A stretch of DNA of 64,000 nt, taken from assembly GCA_964409905.1 (NCBI GenBank), contig CAYPET010000001.1, forward strand, positions 62,001 through 126,000. Direction: 5' to 3'. The first letter of the stretch is position 1; each line of letters begins with the position of its first letter. Below the pieces are notes generated by a model. The model had not been told where the DNA came from, ran no database searches, and saw only the letters and a list, made by a program, of their open reading frames with translations. This document shows positions 43,204 through 52,276 of this stretch, one piece after another. Source of the DNA: JAGNRR01 sp964409905. GTDB taxonomy: Bacteria > Bacteroidota > Bacteroidia > Chitinophagales > Chitinophagaceae. A program made the translations under genes and the position numbers.

Positions 43204-44166
43204 ATGAATTCTGCACTAAATTTGCCGACAAATAAATTTGTGGAGGGAACGGTATACAGAAGCACTGGGAGTTGGTATGAGGTAAAAGCTCTCAACAACG
43301 ACTTTTGGAAATGCAGACTTAAAGGTAAATTTAAACTTGACGAAAGTATTCGCTCTTCCAACCCAATTGCTGTAGGCGATGTGGTGCATTTTGATATAGA
43401 GGATAAAACTGCACAGACCGGCACGATTTATGAAATTCAACAGCGACAGAATTATGTTGCCAGGCAATCTCCGCAAAACCGAAATCTAAAACACATTATT
43501 TCAGCTAATCTGGATCAGAGTGTTTTAATTGCAACGCTGAAAAAACCAAAAACAAGCACGGGTTTTATTGATCGGTTTTTGGTAAGTTGCGAAGCCTTCC
43601 ATATACCGGCGGTCATTGTTTTTAATAAGCGCGATTTATATGATGATGAAGATCTTGCCCGCTATGCATCACTAAAAGCATTGTATGAAGGTATTGGATA
43701 CAAAGTGCTGTTGGTATCCGCCGAAAAAAAGTTTCATATTGACAGCTTCATTCAGACCTTAGAAAATAAAACCAGTTTGATAAGTGGGCATTCCGGGGTC
43801 GGAAAATCATCATTAATCAATCTGGTGCTACCCCATGAAAACTTGCGGGTGAAAGCTGTAAGCGACTGGAGCGGGAAAGGCATGCATACCACCACCTTTG
43901 CTGAAATGTTTGACATTAATCATCAAAGTCGATTAATCGATACGCCGGGCATACGTGAGTTGGGTATTGTAGAAATTGAGAAGGAAGAACTGAGTGGATA
44001 TTTTCCGGAAATGAGGCAGCGGTTGCAGGATTGTAAATTTAATAACTGCCTGCACCTTAATGAGCCCATGTGCGCCATACAAAAAGCCGTGTCCAATGGA
44101 GAGATTAGCGAAGAGCGATTCGGTAACTACTTAAGCATTCTGGCCAGTATGGATGAGGGCTATTAA
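43204..44166 (+). CDS. rsgA: ribosome small-subunit GTPase RsgA
   Basis: 320 residues. An N-terminal OB fold (VEGTVYRSTGSWYEVKA) precedes a circularly permuted GTPase: NKRD (G4) near 136, then GHSGVGKSSLIN (G1) near 195, and DTPGIRELG (G3) near 247. The zinc-binding end has CKFNNCLHLNEPMC, the Cx5-8CxHx5C pattern. RsgA checks the 30S decoding centre in late assembly. It is divergent from the reductase across 56 bases and overlaps the convergent lipoprotein by four bases. Confidence 0.95.
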   Translation: MNSALNLPTNKFVEGTVYRSTGSWYEVKALNNDFWKCRLKGKFKLDESIRSSNPIAVGDVVHFDIEDKTAQTGTIYEIQQRQNYVARQSPQNRNLKHIISANLDQSVLIATLKKPKTSTGFIDRFLVSCEAFHIPAVIVFNKRDLYDDEDLARYASLKALYEGIGYKVLLVSAEKKFHIDSFIQTLENKTSLISGHSGVGKSSLINLVLPHENLRVKAVSDWSGKGMHTTTFAEMFDINHQSRLIDTPGIRELGIVEIEKEELSGYFPEMRQRLQDCKFNNCLHLNEPMCAIQKAVSNGEISEERFGNYLSILASMDEGY

Positions 44167-44816
44167 AACTGTAAGGTATTATACAGCGTATCCCCAGATA
44201 AATTCATATTAATTACACCGGCTATAATCGTATCAGTAAAATTTCCGGAGCGAGAAATCAGTTCATAGAAATTATCGTGATTGGGAATCAACTTAACCGT
44301 GAAGGTGGTATCCCCATCGAAGTTATACAAGTTTACCGGTTGCCTATTCCCGTCACAGGAAAATTCGGGATAAGGCAGAAAATTAAAGGGTGCCACATCT
44401 ATCAGGCGTACGGTCATGTAACCCATTCGTTGTAATCGAATATCTATTGGGCAATCATTGCCCCGAATGTTTTGCGAACCAACCAGCTCATTCCCGGCAA
44501 AATAATATTCTTCATTCCCCAATGGTTGCCATTCAAATAGGTACCCCCGCTTGGCCGTTTCATCCGTAATTAATTTTACATCGTAGGTGCCACTATTGCT
44601 ATCCAAGGTAATGTTAGGAAATACCTCACTGAGGCTATTTTTATTATCTCGAAACAAGCGTAATGAAATGTCGCTTATTGGCGCATTATCGTAGGCATCT
44701 CGAATATCACCGTATATATGTACGTCGCCGCTGACTTTTTTGCTACACGAAGTCGAAATGCACACGATAAGGAAGAGTAAGAAAACAAGAATGGGTAACT
44801 GATTTATAGCACGCAT
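44163..44816 (-). CDS. lipoprotein of unknown function
   Basis: 217 residues from ATG 44816 (MRAINQLPILV); the longer frame to 44852 would add residues that overlap the gene start region and is not needed. The signal peptide ends CISTSC, a lipobox. The mature protein is a beta-rich domain with DVHIYGDIRDAYDNAPISDISLRLFRD, like carboxypeptidase-regulatory or prealbumin-type folds. No family is certain. It lies 10 bases after the carbonic-anhydrase-like gene, so the two may be co-transcribed. Confidence 0.7.
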   Translation of the reverse strand: MRAINQLPILVFLLFLIVCISTSCSKKVSGDVHIYGDIRDAYDNAPISDISLRLFRDNKNSLSEVFPNITLDSNSGTYDVKLITDETAKRGYLFEWQPLGNEEYYFAGNELVGSQNIRGNDCPIDIRLQRMGYMTVRLIDVAPFNFLPYPEFSCDGNRQPVNLYNFDGDTTFTVKLIPNHDNFYELISRSGNFTDTIIAGVINMNLSGDTLYNTLQF

Positions 44817-44826
44817 AACGGCAAAG

Positions 44827-45348
44827 CTATATTGAATCCTTAAACCAAGCACTATACTTCACATAGTTATCTGCGATTCGGTTGATTTCTCCTTCACTTA
44901 ATTCTTTAGAAATTGTCTTCACTTTTTTAGCCGGGATGCCGGCATAAATGCTATTGGCTTCGCAAACAGTATTTTCCAACACCACCGCACCGGCAGCTAT
45001 TATAGTGTTGCTATTTACCACGACATTATCCATCACTATAGCACCCATACCAATCAATACATTATCTGCGATAGTGCAGCCATGCACAATGGCGTTATGC
45101 CCCACAGACACATTATTGCCCATAATAACTTTTGTCTTTTCATAAGTACAGTGTATTACAGCGCCGTCCTGAATGTTGACTTTATTACCCATACGAATAC
45201 TATTCACATCCCCGCGCACTACTGCATTAAACCACACGCTGCATTGTTCGCCCATTTTCACATCCCCCACTATAGTGGCGTTTGGCGCAATAAAACAGTT
45301 TTCGGGTATCGTCGGCAATACTCCTTCTATAGGTAAAATAATTGGCAT
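44827..45348 (-). CDS. gamma carbonic anhydrase family / left-handed beta-helix protein
   Basis: 173 residues from ATG 45348, the form expected for the family (MPIILPIEGVLP). Hexapeptide repeats such as NATIVGDVKMGEQCSVWFNAVVRGD and HCTYEKTKV, VGHNAIVHG carry the three zinc-binding histidines of gamma-class carbonic anhydrases and the related PaaY. Activity as an anhydrase is not assured; many family members are thioesterase-like. The extra six residues upstream in the open frame contain the -7 box. Confidence 0.88.
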   Translation of the reverse strand: MPIILPIEGVLPTIPENCFIAPNATIVGDVKMGEQCSVWFNAVVRGDVNSIRMGNKVNIQDGAVIHCTYEKTKVIMGNNVSVGHNAIVHGCTIADNVLIGMGAIVMDNVVVNSNTIIAAGAVVLENTVCEANSIYAGIPAKKVKTISKELSEGEINRIADNYVKYSAWFKDSI

Positions 45349-45352
45349 CGGA

Positions 45353-45360
45353 CAAAAATA
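45353..45360 (-). promoter_or_regulatory. -7 promoter box TATTTTTG before the gamma carbonic anhydrase
   Basis: Perfect TAnnTTTG on the minus strand, four bases (TCCG) before ATG 45348; predicts a leaderless mRNA and rejects the start at 45366. Confidence 0.6.
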
Positions 45361-45461
45361 AACCAATTGTGGTACTCAACTAGCTTCTAGGAAAAATGAT
45401 ATCATCAAAATAACGCGCAGTGCACGTTGGAATTAATTTATCATTTCAAATAGTTTTACCT

Positions 45462-45485
45462 AAAAAAGCCACGACAAGGCGTGGC
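45462..45485 (-). terminator. terminator of the 88-residue membrane protein gene
   Basis: GCCACG / CGTGGC form a six-base stem with a six-base loop (45468-45485); on the minus strand it is followed by six Ts (45467-45462). It lies 26 bases past the stop at 45511. Confidence 0.75.
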
Positions 45486-45510
45486 AGTAAAATAATTAAT
45501 AAATTTATGA

Positions 45511-45777
45511 TTAATACTTCAGTTTAAATAGAGTGTACCCAATACTAAAAAGTATAAAGACCACTCCTATCCCAATTTTTATATACCACTTTTTTCTTTC
45601 TGCATCTGCATTCATTTTTGCATAAATTTTAAATCCGCCCATGATTAATAAAACACTTGATGAAACGATTATAAAGTACGGACTCAGATTATAAAATTTG
45701 GCACAATAAAACAACATTAAAAGGGCTGCAATTAAAAGCACAGCGGAGCTATTATTCTTAGTTATTGGTTTTGACAT
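45511..45777 (-). CDS. small membrane protein, three TM helices
   Basis: 88 residues with hydrophobic segments at about 11-27, 32-48 and 68-84, joined by short charged loops (KIYAKMNADAERKKWYIK). No family recognised. It has its own terminator but I see no good -7 box. It borders the gene-free stretch on its 5' side. Probably a real gene; function unknown. Confidence 0.55.
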   Translation of the reverse strand: MSKPITKNNSSAVLLIAALLMLFYCAKFYNLSPYFIIVSSSVLLIMGGFKIYAKMNADAERKKWYIKIGIGVVFILFSIGYTLFKLKY

Positions 45778-46019
45778 GATAATTCTGTTTGATAATTCAA
45801 ATATTTATTAATTAAAATTCCTGTTCCTAATAAATACGGAGTCGTAAATGATTCCCTCCAGTAGAGTTACTCTATGGCTAGGTTATATATAGATATATTA
45901 TCCAGCAAGGTGGTATTGTTTGTTTGAATTGTATTACTTAATCCTGTTGTCAATTTACTCTATTTCACTAGTTCAGGCTCCTTCGCATACAAAACGCACA
46001 TCGTGGGCTGGCATTATGA

Positions 46020-46136
46020 GTAATTGAAGGTCGTCAAAAACCTAGGAAACAAGTAATACCAAACACCCAGGCTATGCGCGGGCGTCTGATAATGAACTTG
46101 ACTGTTTCCTTAGAAAATTTTGACGTTTTCAATTAC
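46020..46136. repeat. imperfect inverted repeat, two ~31-33 bp arms around 53 bp
   Basis: Left arm 46020-46050 begins GTAATTGAAGGTCGTCAAAA and ends CCTAGGAAAC; right arm 46104-46136 read on the minus strand begins GTAATTGAAAACGTCAAAA and ends CTAAGGAAAC. About 80% of positions pair with small gaps. The arms could be terminal repeats of a tiny non-autonomous element or a large hairpin. No coding sequence lies between them. Confidence 0.6.
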
Positions 46137-46328
46137 AGTCTATTCATAGCAGAACGCTAAAATATTTTATCAATAAGTATAAGAACGGTTTATTAAGCTA
46201 ATCTAACAATAATTCTCGGGTTTTATTATAAACTATTTAACTAAAAATGTTTTTTACAAAGAATTGGGGTAGTTCAAAATGCCACTCTTTGGCCACGCCA
46301 CTTTCTTGTTCATGCCTTCAGATAAACT

Positions 46329-46336
46329 TAGTTTTG
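46329..46336 (+). promoter_or_regulatory. -7 promoter box TAGTTTTG for the aminotransferase
   Basis: Perfect TAnnTTTG on the plus strand, 19 bases before ATG 46356. Confidence 0.55.
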
Positions 46337-46355
46337 AAACACAATACGGAGCTGC

Positions 46356-47558
46356 ATGACACAACGCGAATTATTTCTTAAACATGTCGGACAAACTTCT
46401 GAAACTCCTCTTGCTTTTGAAGTGAGTAAGGCTTCAGGTTGCTACCTGTACGATGCTGCCGGTAAACAACATATTGATTTAATTGGTGGCATAAGCGTTT
46501 GCAACCTCGGACATGGTAACAAGCGAATTAAAGATGCTATTAAAAAACAAGTTGATGACTATCTGCATGTCATGGTATATGGCGAAACAATTCAATCGCC
46601 CCAGGTAGCTTATGCAACTGCACTCAGTAAGGTATTGCCTGCAAGTTTAAATTCAGTGTATTTTACCAATAGTGGCAGTGAAGCGACGGAAGGTGCCATG
46701 AAGTTAGCCAAACGCTTTACCGGCCGCAGCAAAATAATTTCTTTCAAAAAATCGTATCATGGTAGTACGCAAGGTGCCCTAAGCGTCATGGGTAGCGAAT
46801 ACTGGCAGCAGGCCTTCAGGCCGCTATTACCCGATGTTTATCAGTTCGAATATGGCAGCCAAGCGGCGCTAGAGGCTATTGATAATAAAACAGCCTGTAT
46901 TATTATGGAGCCTATGCAAAGCGAGGCAGGTGTCAACACTGCCGAAAAATCGTGGCTTCAGGCTATCAGGCATAAGTGTGACCAAACAAAGACATTACTA
47001 ATTTCTGATGAAATACAAACCGGATTCGGTCGTAGCGGAAAACTTTTTGCCATGCAAGATACAGGTGTTATCCCTGACATACTATTGCTGGGCAAGGCTC
47101 TGGGTGGCGGTATGCCCTTAGGCGCTTTTATTGCTGATAAAAAAATAATGGACGTGCTTAGCCACCAACCCGTTTTGGGTCATATCACCACCTTTGGAGG
47201 TCATCCGGTGTGCTGTGCAGCCGGATTGGCCAGTCTGCAGATTTTGACCGAACTATTTGATGAAAATGAAGATTTTGTTGAACAGAAGAAACAACTATTT
47301 CTATCACATCTGAAACACGAAGCCATAAAAAAAGTTTCGGCCTATGGTTTGTTGATTGCCGTGCACTTTGAAGATTATGCAATGAATAAAAAAATAATCG
47401 ACCAATGTATTCTTAATGGTGTATTTACAGATTGGTTTTTGTTTGCAGATAATGCTCTCCGCATTGCCCCGCCATTAACTATCAGCGTTGAAGAAATCAA
47501 TGCCGCCTGCCAAAAAATAATTCAATCCATCAACGATGTCATACATGCGAGCAGCTAA
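46356..47558 (+). CDS. class III PLP-dependent aminotransferase
   Basis: 400 residues. The fold-type I class III signature is complete: GSEATEGAMKLAK near 108-120, FKKSYHGSTQGALS near 130, IMEPMQSEAGVN near 185, ISDEIQTGFGRSGKLF near 215 and LLLGKALGGGMPLGAF near 240 with the PLP lysine. It resembles acetylornithine, ornithine or succinylornithine aminotransferases; the exact substrate cannot be told. No arginine genes are adjacent. It overlaps the next gene by 14 bases, implying co-translation. Confidence 0.88.
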   Translation: MTQRELFLKHVGQTSETPLAFEVSKASGCYLYDAAGKQHIDLIGGISVCNLGHGNKRIKDAIKKQVDDYLHVMVYGETIQSPQVAYATALSKVLPASLNSVYFTNSGSEATEGAMKLAKRFTGRSKIISFKKSYHGSTQGALSVMGSEYWQQAFRPLLPDVYQFEYGSQAALEAIDNKTACIIMEPMQSEAGVNTAEKSWLQAIRHKCDQTKTLLISDEIQTGFGRSGKLFAMQDTGVIPDILLLGKALGGGMPLGAFIADKKIMDVLSHQPVLGHITTFGGHPVCCAAGLASLQILTELFDENEDFVEQKKQLFLSHLKHEAIKKVSAYGLLIAVHFEDYAMNKKIIDQCILNGVFTDWFLFADNALRIAPPLTISVEEINAACQKIIQSINDVIHASS

Positions 47559-49314
47559 ATTCATTTGGCTACTATTAATTGTATTTTGTGCTACCTTGCT
47601 AATAGGCGTTTTGTGGTTTTTGACATTTAGCTATGCGGGTATCATTGACTTTGCCATTATACAGTTACAACGACCTGATTTGAGGGAACAATTGATGAGT
47701 CAATACTTCACCCATGAAAAATTTGAACAGCTAAAGACGCTAATTACATTCATTTCTATCATCCCTGTTAGTTGCATCATTATCCTTTGGGTAAAACGAA
47801 AGGCTATTTGGAAAACAGCAGCGCAAATCATACTGGCCATGAAACAAAAATTACAAAAGCTTACTAGCACCTTTGTAGATATTGACTCCAGTACACAATA
47901 CGGCTTAGCGATCATTATAGTACTTGTAACGGTTCGTTCGTTTTGGTATGCTACCCATTATTATGCGCAATACGATGAGTGTTGGAACTATAATTACTTC
48001 TTAAGTAATTCACCCCTGACCACACTGGTGGCATACAATAATTATCCCTTACATAATATTTTCACTTTCGGACTATTGCAGCTACTCCCCGATACAACAT
48101 TGATTATGCGACTACCGAGTATTTTCTTTGGCATTGTCAACATTCTATTGGTATTTGCACTGAGCAAGCAGCTCTTTGGTAAAAATCAATTAGCGCTAAT
48201 GGCATCAGTAATTTATGCTGTGCTGCCAATGACTGTTTTTTATATGCTTTACGCACGCGGTGTAAGTATGGCACTTACATTTTGCTTGTTATTGATGCAC
48301 TTCTTTCTGGTAAAAAAAATTGCACGATGGGATCAATATGATATAATGATTGTTATCATCCTGGGCGTGCTGGGCATGTATAGTATGACAACGATGGTCG
48401 TTTTTTTTTCACTATTAGTTGGCTTTGCCTTGCTAAGTGCTATGCTTCATCGAAACTTGCCAGCAATGAAAAAAGGAGTTGGCATCTATTTGGCTATATT
48501 ATTTATTAGTGCTCTGCTTTACACGCCAATGTTGCTGGGATCTGGTTTTGATATTGCTACTAGTTCTGATTATGGGTTTAGTAATTTTCAATGGCCTGCT
48601 TTTTTTCAGCAACTTTCAGTGATTGCACGAAATCAAATAGGCTTTTACAATGGCCTCTGTATTATGCTACCTTTAGGTTTGGTTGGCTATTTTTTTTCTA
48701 CAAAAAAATCACTCGTCCTCTTTAGTATTACCCTTTTAGCAATACCTTTTCTACTGGCCACAATCTTCAAACTTTATCTGCCGGCACGAGCAATTAGCTT
48801 CATGATTTTTGGCTACTTATTCATAATTATCATCATCATTGAAATTTTTATCCGTCGCTTTGGCATGCCGGTCAGCTGGATAATCGTTACACTAGTCATA
48901 TTGATGGGCAGTTACGTTTCCCATACTCATACGTTTATGACATGGAGCGCAAAGCCCGACAAAGCCGCCTATGAAATAGCCGAACTGTTTCTACAACAAG
49001 ATATAAAAGAGATTTACGACCAGAGCGAGCATTTTTGTTATTTTGCGCCAGCGCTTGGCTATTATTCTCGCCTGTCAAAGCTAGATTTTCGCTATTACAC
49101 TTCAAACAAAAACAGTCTACGCTTTTTAAGTTTAGAGCAATACCACGGCCATACATTTGCGATATCGAAATTGAATTATAATAGGCAGCCGAATGACACA
49201 ATACTGTATACCTATACCGATGTAGACAGCAGTACAAATGACATTTCAAAAAATATTCTTATTTACTCTCGTCCAAATCATCAACGCGCGGCTCATAAAA
49301 TTCCACCACCTTAG
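47545..49314 (+). CDS. GT-C/GT39-like integral membrane glycosyltransferase
   Basis: 589 residues from ATG 47545 (MRAAKFIWLLL), inside the aminotransferase end. About 12 TM helices. The first luminal loop holds YAQYDECWNYNYFLSNSPL, with the DE acidic pair expected of lipid-linked-sugar-using GT-C enzymes, near residue 145. It probably uses a polyprenyl-phosphate sugar to glycosylate an envelope glycan or protein. The last 18 codons overlap the convergent terC gene by 56 bases, so one end could be mis-set, but both read plausibly. Confidence 0.72.
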   Translation: MRAAKFIWLLLIVFCATLLIGVLWFLTFSYAGIIDFAIIQLQRPDLREQLMSQYFTHEKFEQLKTLITFISIIPVSCIIILWVKRKAIWKTAAQIILAMKQKLQKLTSTFVDIDSSTQYGLAIIIVLVTVRSFWYATHYYAQYDECWNYNYFLSNSPLTTLVAYNNYPLHNIFTFGLLQLLPDTTLIMRLPSIFFGIVNILLVFALSKQLFGKNQLALMASVIYAVLPMTVFYMLYARGVSMALTFCLLLMHFFLVKKIARWDQYDIMIVIILGVLGMYSMTTMVVFFSLLVGFALLSAMLHRNLPAMKKGVGIYLAILFISALLYTPMLLGSGFDIATSSDYGFSNFQWPAFFQQLSVIARNQIGFYNGLCIMLPLGLVGYFFSTKKSLVLFSITLLAIPFLLATIFKLYLPARAISFMIFGYLFIIIIIIEIFIRRFGMPVSWIIVTLVILMGSYVSHTHTFMTWSAKPDKAAYEIAELFLQQDIKEIYDQSEHFCYFAPALGYYSRLSKLDFRYYTSNKNSLRFLSLEQYHGHTFAISKLNYNRQPNDTILYTYTDVDSSTNDISKNILIYSRPNHQRAAHKIPPP

Positions 49315-50050
49315 CAGCCTTTTTCCTAAATCGCATATTTAGCAACTCTACAGCAAAAGAAAACGCCATGGCAAAGTAGACGTAATTTTTCAGGTGCAAA
49401 CTGTGTGCTTCTTCCGGCTTAAGCCAACCTTCTACAATTAGTACAACTCCTACCATGATTAGGAAACTCATGGCCAGCATTTTAATCGTTGGGTGATTTT
49501 CGATATACATGGCAATGCTACGTGAAAACACAAACATGATAATCATAGCAATTACTACGGCCAAAATCATTATTTCTACATGCTTGGCAATGCCAACAGC
49601 AGTGATGATACTATCAAAAGAAAAGACCAAATCAACCAGCATGATTTGCAGCATCACATTCGCAAAACTTTTTACTGCCTTGGTTTTTTCGCTTTCATGT
49701 CGTTCGATGCCTTCAAGTTTTTCATGCAACTCACTTACAGTTTTGATAAGCAGGAATAAGCCACCAGCCAGCATAATCAAGCTGCGTAAAGTAAAGCCCT
49801 TATCCAATAATGTAAACAAAACACTATTGCCATGTTGTACCATCCAACTCAAACTAAGTAACAGTACTATACGAACAAGGATTCCACTGATCATCCATAG
49901 CTTTCGCGCCCGTTTTTGTTTTTCTTCATCCAACCTCCCCATGATAATAGAAACAAAAATCACGTTATCAATACCGAGAACGATTTCGAGTATCGTCAGG
50001 GTAAATAAACTAATAATGGCGGCTCCTGGATGGGCAATTATTTCTTGCAT
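49259..50050 (-). CDS. TerC family integral membrane protein
   Basis: 263 residues, seven or so TM helices. LEIVLGIDNVIFVSIIMGRL near 21-40 and VDLVFSFDSIITAVG near 139-153 are the duplicated TerC motifs with key aspartates (xxDN, FxFDS). TerC proteins are linked to tellurite resistance and, in recent work, manganese or metal export at the translocon; which applies here is unknown. It follows pyrD by only a few bases (50050 to 50055), so they share a transcript. Its final codons overlap the GT-C gene from the other strand. Confidence 0.9.
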   Translation of the reverse strand: MQEIIAHPGAAIISLFTLTILEIVLGIDNVIFVSIIMGRLDEEKQKRARKLWMISGILVRIVLLLSLSWMVQHGNSVLFTLLDKGFTLRSLIMLAGGLFLLIKTVSELHEKLEGIERHESEKTKAVKSFANVMLQIMLVDLVFSFDSIITAVGIAKHVEIMILAVVIAMIIMFVFSRSIAMYIENHPTIKMLAMSFLIMVGVVLIVEGWLKPEEAHSLHLKNYVYFAMAFSFAVELLNMRFRKKAAKVVEFYEPRVDDLDESK

Positions 50051-50054
50051 GCAA

Positions 50055-51080
50055 CTAATTAATCAGTGAACGGCAAATATTCTTGACTATGGTAGGACCT
50101 TCATAAATAAAACCCGTGTATACCTGTACCAAACTGGCACCTGCATCTAATTTTTCTTTGGCGTCTTCGGGAGTAAAAATGCCACCCACGGCAATTATTG
50201 GTAGTTTGCCGCCTGTCTTGGTGTGGATGTATTTAATAATTTCAGTGCTTTTTGTACGCAGTGGTTTTCCGCTCAATCCGCCCATGCCAATTTCTTCAAT
50301 TTGTTCGGGTGTGGCTTCCACTACATTGCGTGCCGTAGTGGTGTTTGTAGCTACTATGCCCGCCAGTTTTGTCTCGTTGACAATCTCAATAACATCGTCC
50401 AACTGTTCGTGCGTCAGGTCGGGGGCAATCTTCAGCAAAATAGGCTTAGGCGTTGGGTATGCCAAGTTTATATTTTGTAGGTGAAGCAATAATTTCTTCA
50501 ACGGTTCTTTCTCTTGTAGCTCGCGCAAATTGGGCGTATTGGGGCTACTAACGTTTACAACAAAATAATCTACATAAGGGAATAATGCTTTAAAGCAATA
50601 TGCATAGTCATCTATGGCCAACTCATTGGGTGTGGTTTTGTTTTTGCCGATGTTGCCTCCCACTATAACAGTAGACTTCCGTCTCTTTAGTCGCTCCACG
50701 GCAGCATCAACCCCTTCATTATTAAACCCCATGCGATTAATAATAGCGGCATCACCCGGCAATCTGAACAATCTTGGCTTTTCATTCCCATCTTGTGGCT
50801 TGGGGGTGAGTGTTCCAATCTCAATGAAACCAAAACCTAAACAACTTAGTTCGTCGATAAACTTTGCGTCTTTGTCAAAACCAGCGGCAAGGCCTACGGG
50901 ATTTTGAAAATGTATGCCAAACACTTCACGCTCCAGTGAAGGATGTTGGTATGTATAATTGCTACGTAAAAACGTTTTACCCAGGCCAGAGTTGTAGGCT
51001 GTTTTAAGCCAGTGCATTACTTTGTAATGCACATCCTCAGGGTCTTGACGGAAGAGTATTTTTTTTACTAACTGATACAT
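50055..51080 (-). CDS. pyrD: quinone-dependent dihydroorotate dehydrogenase PyrD
   Basis: 341 residues. The N-terminal helix (MYQLVKKILFRQDPEDVHYKVMHWLK) is the membrane-associated class 2 extension; the barrel shows NPVGLAAGFDKDAKF, IGGNIGKNK-like VGGNIGKNKTTP near 137, NVSSPNTPNLRELQ with the catalytic serine near 175, and VGGIFTPEDAKEKLDAGASLVQVYTGF. It oxidises dihydroorotate to orotate and passes electrons to menaquinone. The ATG is two bases from the TlpA-like gene's stop, giving tight co-transcription. Confidence 0.95.
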   Translation of the reverse strand: MYQLVKKILFRQDPEDVHYKVMHWLKTAYNSGLGKTFLRSNYTYQHPSLEREVFGIHFQNPVGLAAGFDKDAKFIDELSCLGFGFIEIGTLTPKPQDGNEKPRLFRLPGDAAIINRMGFNNEGVDAAVERLKRRKSTVIVGGNIGKNKTTPNELAIDDYAYCFKALFPYVDYFVVNVSSPNTPNLRELQEKEPLKKLLLHLQNINLAYPTPKPILLKIAPDLTHEQLDDVIEIVNETKLAGIVATNTTTARNVVEATPEQIEEIGMGGLSGKPLRTKSTEIIKYIHTKTGGKLPIIAVGGIFTPEDAKEKLDAGASLVQVYTGFIYEGPTIVKNICRSLIN

Positions 51081-51081
51081 G

Positions 51082-52194
51082 CTATTTCAATATTTCGCTT
51101 AGTTTGTTGAGCAAATCTTGTCCGCGCAAATTACGCGCCACGATATAGCCATCCGGATCGATGAGGAAGTTGGCAGGAATGCTATTTACACCATATTTCT
51201 GTGCAATGCTGCAACTCCAACCTTTTAATTCACTGATATGTTGCCAAGCCAATTTATCCACTCCTATAGCCTTTTGCCAATTATTTTTGTCTGTATCCAG
51301 TGACACACCAAGCACGTCAAAGTTTTTAGATTTATAAGCCTCGTAAGCTTTAACCACGTTTGGATTTTCTTTCCGACAAGGGCCGCACCAGGATGCCCAA
51401 AAATCTACCAGTACATATTTGCCACGATAATCTTCCAATCGAACGGTTTTGCCATCTGGCGTTTGTCCCTGAAAATCAGCCGCCGGATTGCCTTGTTTTG
51501 TATCAACGGGGGCTTTGGCTATACCCGGTGAGGCCAGAAAGCGCTCTTTGTAAATGGCAATGAGTTGATTACCGGGAAAGCGTTTATCGATATTGGAATA
51601 AAACGTTGCCACAAATGGGGATTCGAATTTAGGATTTATCAAATTGATAGCCATCAAAGAAGCTACAGCACTAGTGGTGGTATCAGCAAATTGTTTAAGG
51701 TAGTTGATAAACTGCTGATTGTGTTGTTGAAAATCTTTTTTGGCTTCGGCCACTTGTTCTGTTCGGCCGCTTGCTTGCAAGGTGTCAATGATAAATTTGA
51801 ATGTGCGAATATCCACGATATTCTCGCGGGTACCTGCTACTAATCTTTTGACTACTTCACTTTTCTGAGAACCGCTCAGCATGTAGGCCTCCAGATTGTT
51901 CCAATCAGCATTAATTGTCACTTGATCGCCTTTTTCAAGAGCCAACATGATGTACTTATTCTGTTGGAATGTAAGTCTATACATCCGCTCATCGCCGAGG
52001 TCCGCATTCATTTCGAAGGGTTCATTAGCCTCTATAGTCGCAGAATCTTTGAGTATAAATTCGTTGCCTAGTATTTCCTCCAACAGCACTTTTTGCGCCG
52101 GAATGTTGGTGATATTTGCGCGCAATAAGGAATCATGGCTACATGAAGACATGAATACCACCACTGAGAGAAATAATAAATAAAAGTTCTTCAT
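51082..52194 (-). CDS. TlpA-type thioredoxin lipoprotein with N-terminal DUF4369-like domain
   Basis: 370 residues from ATG 52194 (MKNFYLLFLSVV). The signal peptide ends VFMSSC, a lipobox. The first 200 or so residues are the beta-rich DUF4369-like domain and helices often found on Bacteroidota thioredoxin lipoproteins; the last 140 are thioredoxin-like with WASWCGPCRKEN near 263 and the cis-proline SIPANFLIDPDG. It probably reduces periplasmic disulphides. The start lies 11 bases after a perfect -7 box; an in-frame ATG at 52221 is upstream of that box. Confidence 0.88.
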   Translation of the reverse strand: MKNFYLLFLSVVVFMSSCSHDSLLRANITNIPAQKVLLEEILGNEFILKDSATIEANEPFEMNADLGDERMYRLTFQQNKYIMLALEKGDQVTINADWNNLEAYMLSGSQKSEVVKRLVAGTRENIVDIRTFKFIIDTLQASGRTEQVAEAKKDFQQHNQQFINYLKQFADTTTSAVASLMAINLINPKFESPFVATFYSNIDKRFPGNQLIAIYKERFLASPGIAKAPVDTKQGNPAADFQGQTPDGKTVRLEDYRGKYVLVDFWASWCGPCRKENPNVVKAYEAYKSKNFDVLGVSLDTDKNNWQKAIGVDKLAWQHISELKGWSCSIAQKYGVNSIPANFLIDPDGYIVARNLRGQDLLNKLSEILK

Positions 52195-52205
52195 AGTAAA
52201 AGATA

Positions 52206-52213
52206 CAAAGCTA
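52206..52213 (-). promoter_or_regulatory. -7 promoter box TAGCTTTG for the TlpA-pyrD-terC run
   Basis: Perfect TAnnTTTG on the minus strand, 11 bases before ATG 52194. Confidence 0.55.
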
Positions 52214-52276
52214 ATCAACAATGTGCTGATGATACAAAAAAGGTATTCCGGATAGATTGTTTTTTACTAAACAACC

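Larger units (their letters stand above)
45778..46355. other. 578-base gene-free region
   Basis: AT-rich DNA with no open frame of note. It holds the imperfect inverted repeat at 46020-46136 and a promoter box at 46329. I see no tRNA, transposase remnant or riboswitch. It separates the minus-strand small membrane gene from the plus-strand aminotransferase, so both promoters lie here, but it is far longer than needed. Confidence 0.7.

Noticed and set aside
45778..46355. tRNA or riboswitch in the gene-free region
   Set aside because: I looked for cloverleaf and known riboswitch signatures and saw none; only the inverted repeat stands out.
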